A DNA stretch of 64,000 bases from Labia minor (Eukaryota > Arthropoda > Insecta > Dermaptera > Spongiphoridae). Within the stretch, counting starts at the first letter, position 1; each line of letters begins with the position of its first letter. Location: contig OY720348.1 in the NCBI GenBank assembly GCA_963082975.1, forward strand, positions 13,698,078 to 13,762,077, given 5' to 3'. Below the pieces are notes generated by a model. The model had not been told where the DNA came from, made no database searches, and worked only from the letters and a program-made list of their open reading frames with translations. Shown here in pieces: positions 35,111 through 47,312 of the stretch. A program made the translations under genes and the position numbers.

Positions 35111-35720
35111 ATTATCATAGAGGGCTAAATCATCCCGAACGAAAACATTAAATCACAGGCGAGGATTAACGAATTCCTATTGTCTTATATAAATAACCAT
35201 TTTTTTTTTTTTTTTTTTTTTGGTGGGGAGGGGAGGGGAGAGAGAGGCCACCATCGATTTCGTTGATATTAATTAAACCTAATTGAGTGATTAATTTCAA
35301 AGAGGAGATTAAAAAAACATAAAAAATAATTAGAAATAAATATATCAAGAAATTGATTCGAATATATTAGGGAGAGGAGGTTATTTATATTTTGGACCGC
35401 TCGATGGTATGTAAGCATTCAGGAGGAAAAAAAAACAATTCACGGGAAAGAATGGAGTCTGCCACCCCCTGAAGCTATTTGTATAATTCTAATTAGAAGG
35501 GATGAAAAGTTCACTCAGGAAACTAAATACTCAATTTATTATTATTATTATTATTATTATTTTCATTATTATTATTATTTCTAATATTAAAGATTTTTTA
35601 ACAATAAAGTGTCAATTTTCTTTTAAATAATAATGAAGGGGTGACTTGGAATTCTCAGCGACATCTTAAGGCATTTCAATGAATTATTTAAAAATTTAAA
35701 ACCTTCTATAATATATAAAA
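35111..35720. other. Mixed spacer with T and TTA repeats
   Basis: It has a run of T near 35200-35221 followed by GGGGAGG repeats, then a TTA run near 35537-35580. No gene is seen. Confidence 0.5.
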
Positions 35721-35724
35721 TAAG

Positions 35725-36404
<680 letters not shown>

Positions 36405-36887
36405 TGTTTTTGTCTGCACATATTGCTCAGAATTTAAAATGTTTTTGCATTTTTTTACGTTTCATCACCTCTAAAATTCAAAAGTGTTTTTAGAATTTTT
36501 ATTTGAATTTTTGTGCGGTTGTAGGGAGACCAAATGATTTAGAAAGTAAGATTTAATTTAATAAAATGTCTTTCACTCTCTATTTTAAATTTCCCTAAAT
36601 TTCATTATAATAAAAATTATTTAATAAATTAGAAATGATAATAAAAAACGAATATCAAAATAAATATTAAGGAATATTATAATTCTTATAACATAAACAA
36701 TAAAATATTTCATTAATTTACTTAATAAATTAAAAAATAAATAAGTATACGAAAAGGAGGTGTATATTATAATTTATAATATAGAGATCAAATAAATGAA
36801 AACCTATTACACACACACACACACACATACAGACTTTCAACCAAATACTATGAAACACTTCAGGGGTACAGGGGGGAGAGAGAAAAG
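36405..36887. other. AT-rich spacer
   Basis: AT-rich DNA, with a short CA run near 36811-36825. No gene is seen. Confidence 0.55.
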
Positions 36888-36889
36888 TA

Positions 36890-37673
36890 TTTATTTATTC
36901 ATCAATATCCATTTTGTCCCTTTCAAAGTAATACCCCTCACTTATGCCAGCGCTTCTTCTAATCGTCGAAGCATTTCGGAAATGAACTTCAGCTCGTCGA
37001 TCCTGACTTTAATTCTTCATTTATGACAAAACGCTTTCCTTTCATTGGTCTCTTCTGTTTTAGAAATAGGAAAAAGTCACAGGGAGCAAAATTTGGTGAA
37101 TACGGTGGTTAAGGCATGATTACAGTGTTGTTTTTGAGCTTGTGCATTATCGTGATGCTGAATTCATGGATTGTTATCCACATATCCGATCGTAGGAGCC
37201 GTAATGCTTCACGCCAGCGTTGTATAACTTCCTTGTAGTATTCCTTATTAACAGTACGACCTGTTGGCAAGATCTCCTGATGCATCACGCCATTGTAATT
37301 GAAGAAAACAGTGCGCAAAAACTTCACATTGGATCGAACTTGGCGTGCTTTTTTATAGCGTTTGTATCACTTATAAACATTTTTTGAGACAAAGTAGACT
37401 CGCCAAATGCCACACTCAACATTCTAAGTGCGTTGGAGTATTTTATATCATTTTTAATGCAAAATTTAATACAGATTCTTTGATCCATTTTTTTAAGTAA
37501 ATAATAGAAAAAACGTGACTTTTTCCATTTGTCAAAAATTACTAATCCAAAATGGCTGATATTATCAACAAATGAGAAACATATGTGTACCAACAAAACA
37601 AAAAAAAATTCGATAATCGAATGTACACAGTCCTCGAAAATTCAAAATCATCTTTTCTTTTGAACAGAACTCG
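36890..37673 (-). pseudogene. Mariner family M1 transposase, broken
   Basis: Read on the minus strand: the right terminal repeat (CGAGTTCTGTTCAAAAGAAA), then an N-terminal helix-turn-helix piece (MDQRICIKFCIKNDIKYSNA, AFGESTLSQKMF), an internal deletion, then the first catalytic-domain strands (FNYNGVMHQEILPTGRTVNK), a damaged second-Asp region, and PPYSPNFAPCDFFLF with the third catalytic Asp. Several frameshifts and stops occur. The left terminal repeat is missing. The inner half of the catalytic domain with the first Asp is lost in the deletion. Confidence 0.8.
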
Positions 37674-38123
37674 TATATACACTATTAATGGCAAATGATG
37701 TCATTTGATGTGTGTGTGTAATCCTTAATATTAAAAAATAAAATTAATATTATTATTATTATTATATTATAAGAAAAAAGCTTCAAATTTTCGTTTTTTA
37801 ATTTTTAAAAAAATTGACTTTGAATTATCCAGGAAACATTTTTTAAAATTATTTTTATTGATTATTGTCACAAGAGTAAACTTTAGTAGAGTATAGGGCA
37901 TTTACAACATAAATACTTTTTTTAAAGGATTCCCTCTCCTCTTTTTTAATCTTTAATAAGTAAATGAAAGTAAACATAGAAATATATTTCTCTTTGAATT
38001 CAATTCAATTGTTTATTGAAAAATGTACATTAAATGTTATCAATGTAAAAATCAATACATTATCCTTGGAAATTGTTAATAAACATATTTGCAATATATA
38101 AAAGAAATAAATAAATTAAATTA

Positions 38124-38158
<35 letters not shown>

Positions 38159-38270
38159 AAAATTCATTATTCATAATTTCTACAAGGTCTTTTCACAATG
38201 TGTTCTCTATGGAAATCAAATAAATTACTTTATTTTTATAGAATTTTTCGTATAATATTGTTAGTAAATC
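37674..38270. other. AT-rich spacer
   Basis: AT-rich with a (TA)n run at about 38127-38154. No gene is seen. Confidence 0.55.
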
Positions 38271-38440
38271 GAGGATGAAGGGGATTGTATGAATACGAAT
38301 TGCTGATTATCGGGATTCGATTTTGCAATGCATGCATGAATGACGCAATCTTTGTAACGTGGAGCTTTAGGATAATTAATTAAGAGATCAAAGACAAAAA
38401 AGGGGAGTGTTACCTTGAATGAAACCCTCCTTGTGACACC

Positions 38441-38486
38441 TCACAAAATGCTAAAATACAAATGAATATATTTCAGCATTTTGTGA
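38441..38486. repeat. Hairpin with 12-bp arms
   Basis: TCACAAAATGCT and AGCATTTTGTGA pair exactly around a 22-nt loop, 20 bp upstream of the Tc1-like MITE. Confidence 0.75.
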
Positions 38487-38507
38487 AGACGCGTAGGGTA
38501 AAACATA

Positions 38508-38837
38508 CAGTCGTTGGCCCCCTTAAGCAACTACTAGCAGTCTTTAATGCATATCAGGGCAAATTGTGGAACAATCTGTGTCAAATTAGATTTGCAGAAA
38601 ATAGATACTAGGAGCATTTTGATGAATAAAAAAAAATTTCTCAAAATTATAACACTTTAAAAAAAAAATCCTAAAAAGCACAGTTGTTGGCCCCCTGTTG
38701 TAGTTATTGGCCTAGGTATTATATAGTGTGATTATACAACCATACAACAAAAGATCACATAACCATAATTAATACCGCAATTTTTAAAATAAAAATCTCT
38801 TATTATTAGTGTTTTAGTGATAGGGGGCCAACGACTG
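38508..38837. mobile_element. Tc1/mariner-type MITE
   Basis: Terminal inverted repeats CAGTCGTTGGCCCCCT are identical at both ends and flanked by TA (38506-38507, 38838-38839). The body is 330 bp without a frame. A third copy of the repeat (ACAGTTGTTGGCCCCCTG) lies internally near 38682, as in Tc1-type elements with repeated transposase sites. Confidence 0.85.
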
Positions 38838-38959
38838 TATACTTTACCTTATAGTAGGAAATTGTATTTTTATATAGATCTTGTGGTCAAGGGTATTTGA
38901 GCATGCGCACTTCAATATTGAAGCAGAGAAAATTCTTACAGTAATTAAAATCCACTGTT

Positions 38960-39095
38960 CTTGATAGATAATGAGGGAAAAAAGTAAACGCCATGGTGGG
39001 GCGCTGTTACTGGACAATCAACCGGTTGAAGGCGTACCATTATCCGACAATAGCTCCACTTTGGCTTTTACTTTTTTCCGTCTCCATTGATCAAG
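38960..39095. mobile_element. Fold-back (hairpin) element
   Basis: The left arm (CTTGATAGATAATGAGGG, then AAAAAAGTAAACGCCA) and the reverse complement of the right arm (CTTGATCAATGGAGACGG, then AAAAAAGTAAAAGCCA) match for about 50 bp with few differences. They surround a centre containing the palindrome CAACCGGTTG. A 42-codon frame starting at the ATG at 38993 is part of the arm and is not a gene. Confidence 0.75.
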
Positions 39096-39099
39096 CATT

Positions 39100-39600
39100 T
39101 ACCAAATTAGTTCAGTTTTAGAATGTACAAAAATATTCTTCCACTGAATATATTTTATGTGTGTCTTTTTGCTTGTATTTTTAAAGTTAAAATTTAGTAA
39201 TAATTTTATATGTACACTTATAGTGAAAAATAGAAAAAGAAAAAAAACTAGAAATCAATTTAAATCGAATCTTATATTTTAATTTTCTAAATTAATTTGT
39301 TAAAATTTGTTAAAATATATCTATTATATTATGAATTATTTTAAATCACTTTAATTTAATAAGTTATTTAAATATAGAATTTCCCATAATTTTCAATTTA
39401 AAACTCTAAAACTCAGAATTTTTTTTAATATATTGACATTAAATTTTACAAATCTTTCTTGAATATTCAATTTTTAAAATATTTGAATAAATTTAATTAA
39501 TTTTTTTATTAAAGTTATAATAAATATAAAATTAAAGAAATTACTAAACTATTAAATGATAAATCAAATTTAATTAAAATAAAATTAAAGTTATTTTTTT
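39100..39600. other. AT-rich spacer
   Basis: AT-rich DNA. No gene is seen. Confidence 0.55.
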
Positions 39601-39605
39601 CATCC

Positions 39606-40212
39606 TTTTTACTATCTCGCCAGAGATAGTATTGCGATCACGAAAATTTTCGATATCGAGATTTTGATGTTTTTATACGTTTTGAAGGTTCCTGATCATT
39701 TTCACTAAGGTTGAGAAAAATGTCTGTGTGTATGTGTGTATGTATGTAAAAAAGATTACCTAAAAACGGTTTCCGCTATAATAATGAAATTTGGTATATG
39801 GATATTATTCAAAATTCGTAGTTTTCTATCAACTTTTGAGAAGGGTAGCTCAATCGGAAGAGGATCATAACCTACAACAATTTGATTTTTTTTCCTCTAA
39901 ACCGACCGTAAAAATAAAGATTTAGGTTTGATAGTTTATATGTACACATGATTAAAAATTGTATAAAACTGCTATATATAGAATTTCAGCTTGATTGAAT
40001 CACTGAAATTACCGGAATTAATTTTTTAACACTGCAAATCACGCACCAGCAAGTGACGTGGTGCCATCAACAAAGAACCATACACACGCTGGTTTAATAT
40101 ATATTTATTAATTTTAATTTATAATTTAATTCATTAAATTTAATTAAAATATAATATATGTATTAATTAATCTAATTCAAATTTGCGAGATAGTCGAGTG
40201 GAGACACTCCAG
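39606..40212 (-). mobile_element. Family A copy A15, full length
   Basis: All blocks are in reverse order: 3' stem-loop (CTATCTCGCCAGAGATAG), GT tract at about 39724-39745, core, TTTCAGC-like hairpin, AAGTGACGTGGTG block and 5' hairpin GGAGACACTCCAG. Confidence 0.9.
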
Positions 40213-40214
40213 AT

Positions 40215-40835
40215 TAATTTTGATTTTGCAGATGTATTATGTGAAGAACCAAACATTTTTATTAACATTTTCGTAGTATTTTATTAATTTATTTTTCTTA
40301 TAATTTATTTTAAATTTATCAAATCATGGATTTATTTTTGCAAATATTTGACAAAAGTAAGGATTAAATAAAAGAATTATGTTTAGTCAACAGGTAGAAA
40401 TGTTTTAATTTCCAAATTAGATGCGCTCATAAATGATACAATATATGAGTTATTTTACTGCTGTATTCAAAAAGAATTCGAAGAGTAAAATATTTTGAAC
40501 TTATTCGAAACCTGCGCATGCATAATGAATTATATACCGAATTCGCTCCCCTATATATTAAAAATTTACAGATAAATGGAAATTAAGGTCTTATGAGTTT
40601 AAATTGGAGTTTATCAATTTCATTTTGTTTTATCCTCAATCGTTTATATTAGAACATTTCTAAAATATATATATTTAGGGGAAGGTTGTCATCGATCAGC
40701 CAGCTCCTAAAATGAGCTAGCTTAATTTACTGATTAATGTACCCCCTCCCATTTCCAATCTTTTATAGATATCTCTATTGTTTTAGAAAAATACTTGTCG
40801 AAAACCAAAGTAATATTTGTCATATTACTACTACT
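40215..40835. other. AT-rich spacer
   Basis: AT-rich DNA. It has a self-complementary short stretch GAGCTGG...AGCTCATTTT near 40700-40720. No gene is seen. Confidence 0.5.
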
Positions 40836-40837
40836 TT

Positions 40838-41340
40838 CAGAAAGGTTGGAAAGCAGCATAGTCAACTCTTTGGCAAAGGAACAATCAGCGTAAGTTATAG
40901 TAGGAAGTGGGTTTCCAGTTTCAAATCAAGTGATACCAGGTTGGAGGATAAGCCACGAAGAGGTCCTTCATCGGATTTCCACGACCAGGCTCTTTTAGCA
41001 GCCGTGGAAGAGGACGAGAGCCTGACAACACAAATACTGGCTGAAGACTTCAATATCAATCAATCTATTGCCATTGGTCGCATCAAAAAAATTGTGGAAA
41101 TTCGCTATATGAATCTCCACGAGCTCTCTGACAACAAAAAAATAAACCGACCGCGTTCGATTTTTCACCAAGATACAGTGAAACGAAGAAACACCATTTT
41201 TGAAGAATCTTGTCACTGGGGATGAGTCATTACTTCTCTTCAAAAATGTCAAAAGAAGAAGGTTTTTGTTTCGTCAGGTGTTTCCTCCAAAGGAATACCG
41301 AAACATGGTAATGATACCTTGCCATCGTAAGTACTTGTTT
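40838..41340 (+). pseudogene. Mariner transposase N-terminal half (M3)
   Basis: The frame carries FGKGTISVSYSRKWVSSFKS, LEDKPRRGPSSDFHDQALLA, AVEEDESLTTQILAEDFNIN and HELSDNK. These are the paired helix-turn-helix DNA-binding domain and linker of a mariner transposase. A frameshift near 41200 moves the reading to NLVTGDESLLLFKNVKRRR, which holds the first catalytic Asp (GDE). It then stops matching near 41310. The upstream terminal repeat and start are not identifiable. Confidence 0.8.
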
Positions 41341-41955
41341 CATATCTTCTTCATTTTCGAACTTTTTTTTCTTGAAAAATTGTTGTATGAAAAATCACAA
41401 GTAATAGTCGGAAGGTGCTATGTCCAGGGTATATGGTCGATGCGGCAGAATTTTGCAGTCTAGTTCTAGAATTTTTTGAGGAGTTCCTAAAGCAGCATGT
41501 GGCCTGGGATTATCATGACCATTATAGGCCTCTTTTTTTGGATTGCTGTCTTTAAATTATCTAAGTTCTGTCAACACTTATCCGAATTGAGTTCTTGTTT
41601 GTTTTGTAAGCTCATATAATGTATTGATCCTTGTACATCTCACCATACCATATACATATCATTATCTTATTCAGACTCAAATGTGGTTTAGAGGTGCAAG
41701 GTCTAGGTTTTCCTGGTTCACAAAATGCCCTTTTCATTCTCAGTTATCTTTCGGTTTAAAAAGAATTCGATTTGGTTCCGAGCTAGCAGAGATATGCATA
41801 TGACGTCTTCAAATTCGATTAACTTAATTTATATGGCATCATCTTGAATATTTCAAGTTTGCTGAGCTGAATTAAACCTTTTTGCGATCTCTGATGTTGT
41901 CAGAAAAGGTTCTTGCTCCAACATGGCCTTAACCTAGAAACGGACAGAAATTTCC
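41320..41955 (-). pseudogene. Mariner transposase, inverted fragment (M4)
   Basis: On the minus strand, the frames give EQEPFLTTSEIAKRFNSAQQ, CISLLARNQIEFFLNRKIT, NGHDNPRPHAALGTPQKILE and HRPYTLDIAPSDYYL. The second and third catalytic Asp are spaced 34 residues apart (HDN to SDY), so this is DD34D mariner. The GDE block is degraded to ENE. Stops and frameshifts are scattered. It points toward M3, and their ends touch near 41.33 kb. Confidence 0.8.
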
Positions 41956-41959
41956 GATA

Positions 41960-42185
41960 GATCTAATATATATTAAGTTAAAAATGATTTAAAATTTTCA
42001 ATTATACAATAATTTTTAAATTTTTTTTTTGCAGATATCTATAATAACTATAAAAATTAATTTAAATTTAAAAAAATTAAATAGCTCCTTTTCCTTTATC
42101 TATAGATAAAAAAAATGATACAGAGGCTAAAAAATATGAAAAAAAAAAATTTGATTAATTTTATTTAATAAATTCTGGATTTTCT
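41960..42185. other. AT-rich spacer
   Basis: AT-rich DNA. No gene is seen. Confidence 0.5.
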
Positions 42186-42189
42186 CCAG

Positions 42190-42400
42190 CGACTTGTTCA
42201 AATTGAATAAATTGTCAATTAATTTGCAAAATAGTGGAAGGGAGGATGTTCTTGCTTATTTGCATAGAGAAGGCTGTTTTTTTTCTCTGTCTCCCTCTCT
42301 CTCTTTCTTTTTCTTTTTCTCCTTCTCTTTCTCGGTTATGCTTGAAACGGAAACGAGGTTATCCTCGGCTCCCACCATTAATATAAATCGATCTTAATTT
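42190..42400. promoter_or_regulatory. Complex island with octamer site
   Basis: It contains GAATAAATTGTCAATTAATTTG and an inverted octamer ATTTGCAT at 42258-42265, followed by a pyrimidine tract. No convincing frame is present. It is a candidate regulatory element on motif grounds. Confidence 0.28.
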
Positions 42401-43180
42401 ATTTGAATTTTAAAATTAACTCGAATTATAATATTATGGGAAAGATATAGAATTTATGATTATTGATTTTCAGAATGGCTTTTTTTTTTCCTTCTTTCAG
42501 AATAATTCATTGAATCTTTTTTTTATTTATGAATACGCTCTCTCTTTGAATTTAAATATACGTTTTATTCCAATTAAGATTTATTTATTGCATTGAAATT
42601 AATATCTCCATAAGAAATCGATTGATCGATCGTAATTTATTTAAATGAACGGTGACATTAAAAATAATAAAAAATTCGTATTACAAGAGAGGAAATTTTT
42701 CATTGAAAAAATGAGCCCCCTTTATTACTTGGCTTGTTCTTGCTATAAAAGGATTTTTACTTTGGAAATGAGATCCAACAAATTTCCAACTGAATACCTT
42801 CCAATATTTTTTCTAAGCCTTGGCTTTTATATCAAAATTATTTGTTGTCATGTCTGTCACAACAATGGGCCGTGTTCCCTGTTCACAACAATTTTATAAA
42901 ATGTCCTCTTTTTTTTTTTTTTTTTTTCTTTTCTTTAGAAGCTGCTCGTTTTTGTCTATAAAATATGTGACATGATTATTAAGGCTGAGATTGCAAGAGC
43001 GCATATCGAGCGGTGCCCCCTTCCTTTTTCTCCCACCCCCTCCCTCCGTCCCCTGTGTCCCCCCCCCCGCGAGAGGGGCTAGAGCCGCCCCTTTTTGTAA
43101 ATGCACTCTATTGGACAGGTCGTGAGGCGGTTTTCAAATCAAATTAGAATGCTGTTTTTTTTTCTGCATCTTGTTCGTCT
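42401..43180. other. Mixed spacer with T and C tracts
   Basis: AT-rich, then a T run near 42909-42927 and a complex C-rich stretch at about 42980-43130 (GCGCATATCGAGCGG, CCCCCCCGCGAGAGG). Frames here are short and overlap. No gene is recognised. Confidence 0.4.
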
Positions 43181-43189
43181 TCAACCGCT

Positions 43190-43510
43190 TTTCAAAGAAT
43201 TATTGGAGCAATAAAGATTTAAAGTTGCATCCAGTTTTGATAAAATATTAAAATTCTTCGAGTGTCCAGCGACCAGTTTGGTCAAAACACATTTATGACC
43301 AGGTTTCTTTTTTCTTCCATTTTATTCTTTCAATTCAAGAAATAAAAATACTTGGTTTGTTGCATTTTAAGATAGAATTACAGTCAAGTCGTTTCGATTT
43401 GCTTAACATTCTGACAAACACCGTGCAGACGAATGGCAAACATGGAAACTCGCTCTCTTCATATGCAGTAGCTCGTTTTGCATCGGAACATACCCCCCCT
43501 CCCCCACTCA
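43190..43510. promoter_or_regulatory. Complex island, possible regulatory DNA
   Basis: It contains the small palindrome GACCAGTTTGGTC, AAGTCGTTTCGATTTGC, ACACCGTGCAGACGAATGGC and TTCATATGCAGTAGCTCG. Composition differs sharply from the AT-rich flanks. A 61-codon frame is present but does not resemble a known protein. Confidence 0.3.
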
Positions 43511-43679
43511 CCCCTTTCTCCTATTTGATACGAGGAAGTTGAAGCAGTATCAATGATGGGGAGCAACAATAAATTCCAGGAAAGACGAACCAAAACAAAT
43601 TTCCAAATTCTCCAACAAAAAAATTTTGATTTTTGGATTTTCAAATACTCTTTCATGTAATTTCATACAGGATAAAAAC

Positions 43680-43930
43680 GAAATTATATAATTTTACGAT
43701 GATATTTACTGATTAGTTAATGTATGTTAGACATGGTTTCAGCGAGCAGCCAAAAGAGAAAACACAAAAAAGAATAAATAATACTGTATAGCTTCTTTTC
43801 CAACCAAGGTTGACGTTTTGGTCTAACCAAAATCCTGAAGACGATCCTGAGTCAAGACCGAAACGCCAAAATTAAAGAAACTCGTTTTTTCTGCTGGCTA
43901 CACGCTGACTCCTAATCCAAAATCAAATTT
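43680..43930. repeat. Repeat D with hammerhead-like hairpin
   Basis: Partly paralogous to 52750-53010 (GATGATATT, CAGCCAAAAGAG, TTCTTTTcc blocks). It carries an inverted repeat TTGACGTTTTGGTC / GACCGAAACGCCAA (43810-43823, 43856-43869) enclosing CCTGAAGACGATCCTGAGTC. CTGAAGA (43835-43841), a degenerate stem TCCTGA/TCAAGA and GAAA (43860-43863) appear in hammerhead order. Confidence 0.5.
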
Positions 43931-44487
43931 ATACAATTGTCACTAATCTTTTTAACCAAAAATCTATTAAATATTTTCTTCTTTATCAAACCAAGGGGAA
44001 CTTGGTTTTTCTACCAACATAATAAATACTATAGGAATTAATTGTTTCAATGAAAGATGAATTCCTATAATCCAAAATCAAGAAAATAAAATATAAATAC
44101 TTGGTAATTTATCATTTCAGTCGATTATAGTGTGTTGCATCTGCTCTTTCCAAGTATAGAATCCTAGTAGCTGAATCAATAAAACTTAATTTATCCATTA
44201 GATTATTAGAATAGAAAATAAATCTTCTTCCGTTTTTTTTTTATATTTCTTTTCTTCTTTTCAACATTTTTATAACCAATCATGAACGACAAAGTTCAAA
44301 TCTTGTCATAATATTTCAATTGTTCTAATTCTTTTCCTGAAATATAAGAAAAACACTAAATTTACTATACATAACAATTATTAATCATTTATTTTTAAGA
44401 ACTTCACATAAGTTGTTATAAATACTCTTTGAAAAATAAAAATTCCAAAAATAAATAAATAAACAAAAAAATAAATAAATAAAAAAA

Positions 44488-44522
<35 letters not shown>

Positions 44523-44586
44523 AAAAAATAAATAAATAAAAAAATAAAATAATATGGAAGAATGTTTAATGGAAATAAATTAATTA

Positions 44587-44623
<37 letters not shown>

Positions 44624-45557
44624 TACTTTCATTTATGTAATCCAATATTTAAAAAAATACCGAAACTAAGAAAATGGTTTCTTATTATATTAAATAATTA
44701 AATTATTATGAAAAAAAAAATTAATTTCACTTATAGATTATATAAAATACTTTCTTTTTTTTTTGTTTTAATTTTATTGTTTTTTTGGATCTATGCCCAA
44801 TTTAGCGAGCGCACATTCACATTTATTTTAAATAAATTATTTAATCTTCTATCTTAAGTGAACTTGTCAAGATTCAAGTTCACTAGGTTAGGACCATAAC
44901 CGCTATCATCCTGAAAAAATACTTATTATACTTAAGAAATTTAATAATATATCTTTTTGTATAAATTTATCTTTGTTTAGAGAATTTTTAGTGATTCTTT
45001 TCATTATAAATTTTGTTAATAATTGTACCAATTTTGAATAAGATCCAAAATAAGAAAACATTAATCTTCCATCCATCAATTGATCCAATAAGGGATGAAA
45101 TAAAAAGAAAATTAAATAAAAAAACTAGAAAATATTTTATTTCGAGGTATAAATGATTTATTTATTGATTTAATTATAAAAATATTAATATATATATATG
45201 GTATATTTTTTTAAAATTAATATTAAAACAAGATTTTTTTTCCTTTCCTTGGATTTTTGTCTTAAGCATTCAGTTATACAGTTATATTGTCCCATAAATT
45301 ATGTTTTTGTTTTTAAAAAATATTTCATGAAGTGCTTGTTATACCTACTATTTGATTTTTATCACCTATACTTAGCAAGTATTAAACTTTTATAGCTAAT
45401 CAATTCTATAGGTCGATAGAGTTTAGTTCACTTTTCAACCCCTCCAACTTTCTGTCCACTAATGCATGAATATGATTTCACAGATCTAATTTTATAAAAT
45501 AGCTCCTTTAATGAGTTATGAACAATTTTCAATCTATCTAATCTTTTTATACTAGCT

Positions 45558-45604
<47 letters not shown>

Positions 45605-46465
45605 AATATTTTAGAGATATTAAACCGCTCTAGGGTTTTTTTGAAATTTATACTATAGAAAATATTTATAAAGAAAAATCGATCTGTATTGGTTTCAGCA
45701 TCAGGAAAAAATCAACTCTATTAGTATTTTCTTAATTTAAAATATAGTAAATTTAAATGACGTCACATGTCATCTAAATTGAAATTTGCTTCCCACCTTT
45801 TTTTTATATTTAAAATATTTTAAAATTTTTATTTAATTTTGAAATATTTATTTTAATAATATTTTAGAATCAAATTACGAAATATATTTATTGATCTCCC
45901 ACCAAAAAAAAAAAAAAAATTATACATGATAACATAATAACACACATGAACAATTATAAAGGAAAGAATTTCAAATAAATTGTTGAATAAATTTGATTTA
46001 ATAATATTAATAAATTATATTATATTAATTAAAATGTTTTTTAGATTAAATTATAAATAATATAAATGATATTTGAAAATAAATATAAAATAAATAAATA
46101 ATAATAATAAATAAAAAGAAAAAAATATAACCTCCTATTTTAATTCTATAAAATATAGACAAGTACAGGTGTCAATATAATTTCAGAATTTATATTATTA
46201 TCAGTAGTAATCCTTGTGTAGTCGAAACAGTCTATAAGCTATGCTACTAAGAAAAAATATAAAACTGAAGCCATCTATTATAACAACATCTCGTATATAA
46301 ATAATATAGGCTCAAATATTTTATTTTATCAAGTAAATTTGAATATATTTTCATCTTGAAATGCAAATCAAGTTATTTTAATTAATTTATACTATTTTAG
46401 AAAACAAATTTTAAATCGGTCATTTTTAGAAAACCCATTTAACAATTGTAATAAATAATTAAATA
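43931..46465. other. AT-rich spacer with microsatellites
   Basis: 2.5 kb of AT-rich DNA: (AAAT)n near 44450-44545, (TA)n near 44597-44620 and 45565-45600. An isolated CRE palindrome TGACGTCA lies near 45759. No gene is seen. Confidence 0.6.
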
Positions 46466-46469
46466 AGTT

Positions 46470-47118
46470 GACCTGTGGCCAGGTCCGAACCGACCGACGG
46501 TTTGAAATAAATTAATTTCCAGCTACAGAAACAATTTCAAATAATTTTCATATATCTATTAATGTAATAAAAAACAGATATGGATACATAAATAATAAAT
46601 ATAAACATTTTTAATTTTATTTTATTTATAATATATATGCAAGACGAGGCTGTGACGTCATGCATGGCTGGATGACGTCATATAATTTTAAATCAAGAAA
46701 AAACTAATAAATATGATTTTTTTCGAGGATAAAACCAATACAAAATGCATGATTCGTGGTGATATATAAAAAAATCTCCTTTGGTGTGAAAATAACCGTA
46801 TCCTTCCTATCGTCGATCGCTAATACTACCACTTCCGGTTTCCGGAATTGCACCAAAAGTTGATCAATTCATCCCACTGATGCATTAAGTAAATATACCA
46901 AATTTCATCAAAATCGGTTGAGCCGTTCAGGCTCTACACATCTATACGGACGGACAGACGGACGGACGGACAGACGGACGGACAGACGGACAGACATCAT
47001 GCTAAAAATACTTTTTTCTGTTTAGAAAATGCATGATTCGTGGAGATATGTAAAAATCTCCACATGTGAAATTTGGTGTGAAAACAATACCTCCCTTACT
47101 ATCGTCGGTCGGTAAAAA
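46470..47118 (+). mobile_element. Family B copy B3, full length
   Basis: A complete copy: hairpin GACCTG-TGGC-CAGGTC, subterminal ACCGACCGACG, two TGACGTCA sites (near 46654 and 46674), first 3'-like unit (TTCCTATCGTCGATCG), core ACCAAATTTCATCAAAATCG, (GGAC/AGAC)n at about 46945-46993, second 3' unit, and end ACTATCGTCGGTCGGTAAAAA. No frame is present. The CGTCGGTCGGT end is the exact inverse of the subterminal start. Confidence 0.9.
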
Positions 47119-47160
47119 TTGTATATATTTGTTGAAGGGTCGAGCGATCGCTGGGTGTGA

Positions 47161-47312
47161 ACTGAAATTCTATATATAGCAGTTTTATACAATTTTTAAT
47201 CATATGTGTTATTTTTAAGGTCAGTTTAGAGGAAAAAAACTGAAAACGTGGTAGGTAAGGACCTCTTCCGAATGAACTACATTTCTCAAAAGCTGTCTGG
47301 TGAGATAGTAAT
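47161..47312 (+). mobile_element. Family A fragment A16, internally deleted
   Basis: It starts at the CTGAAATTCTATATATAGCA block and jumps from CTCAAAAGCTG directly to the 3' end CTGGTGAGATAGTAATAATA. The same deletion joint is in A18 at 50.6 kb, so the two share ancestry. Confidence 0.85.

Noticed and set aside
38993..39121. 42-codon frame starting in a good initiation context
   Set aside because: It lies in the arms of a fold-back element, and the sequence is explained by the inverted repeat.
44450..44545. Satellite-like AAAT array
   Set aside because: It is a short imperfect microsatellite, typical of AT-rich spacer DNA.
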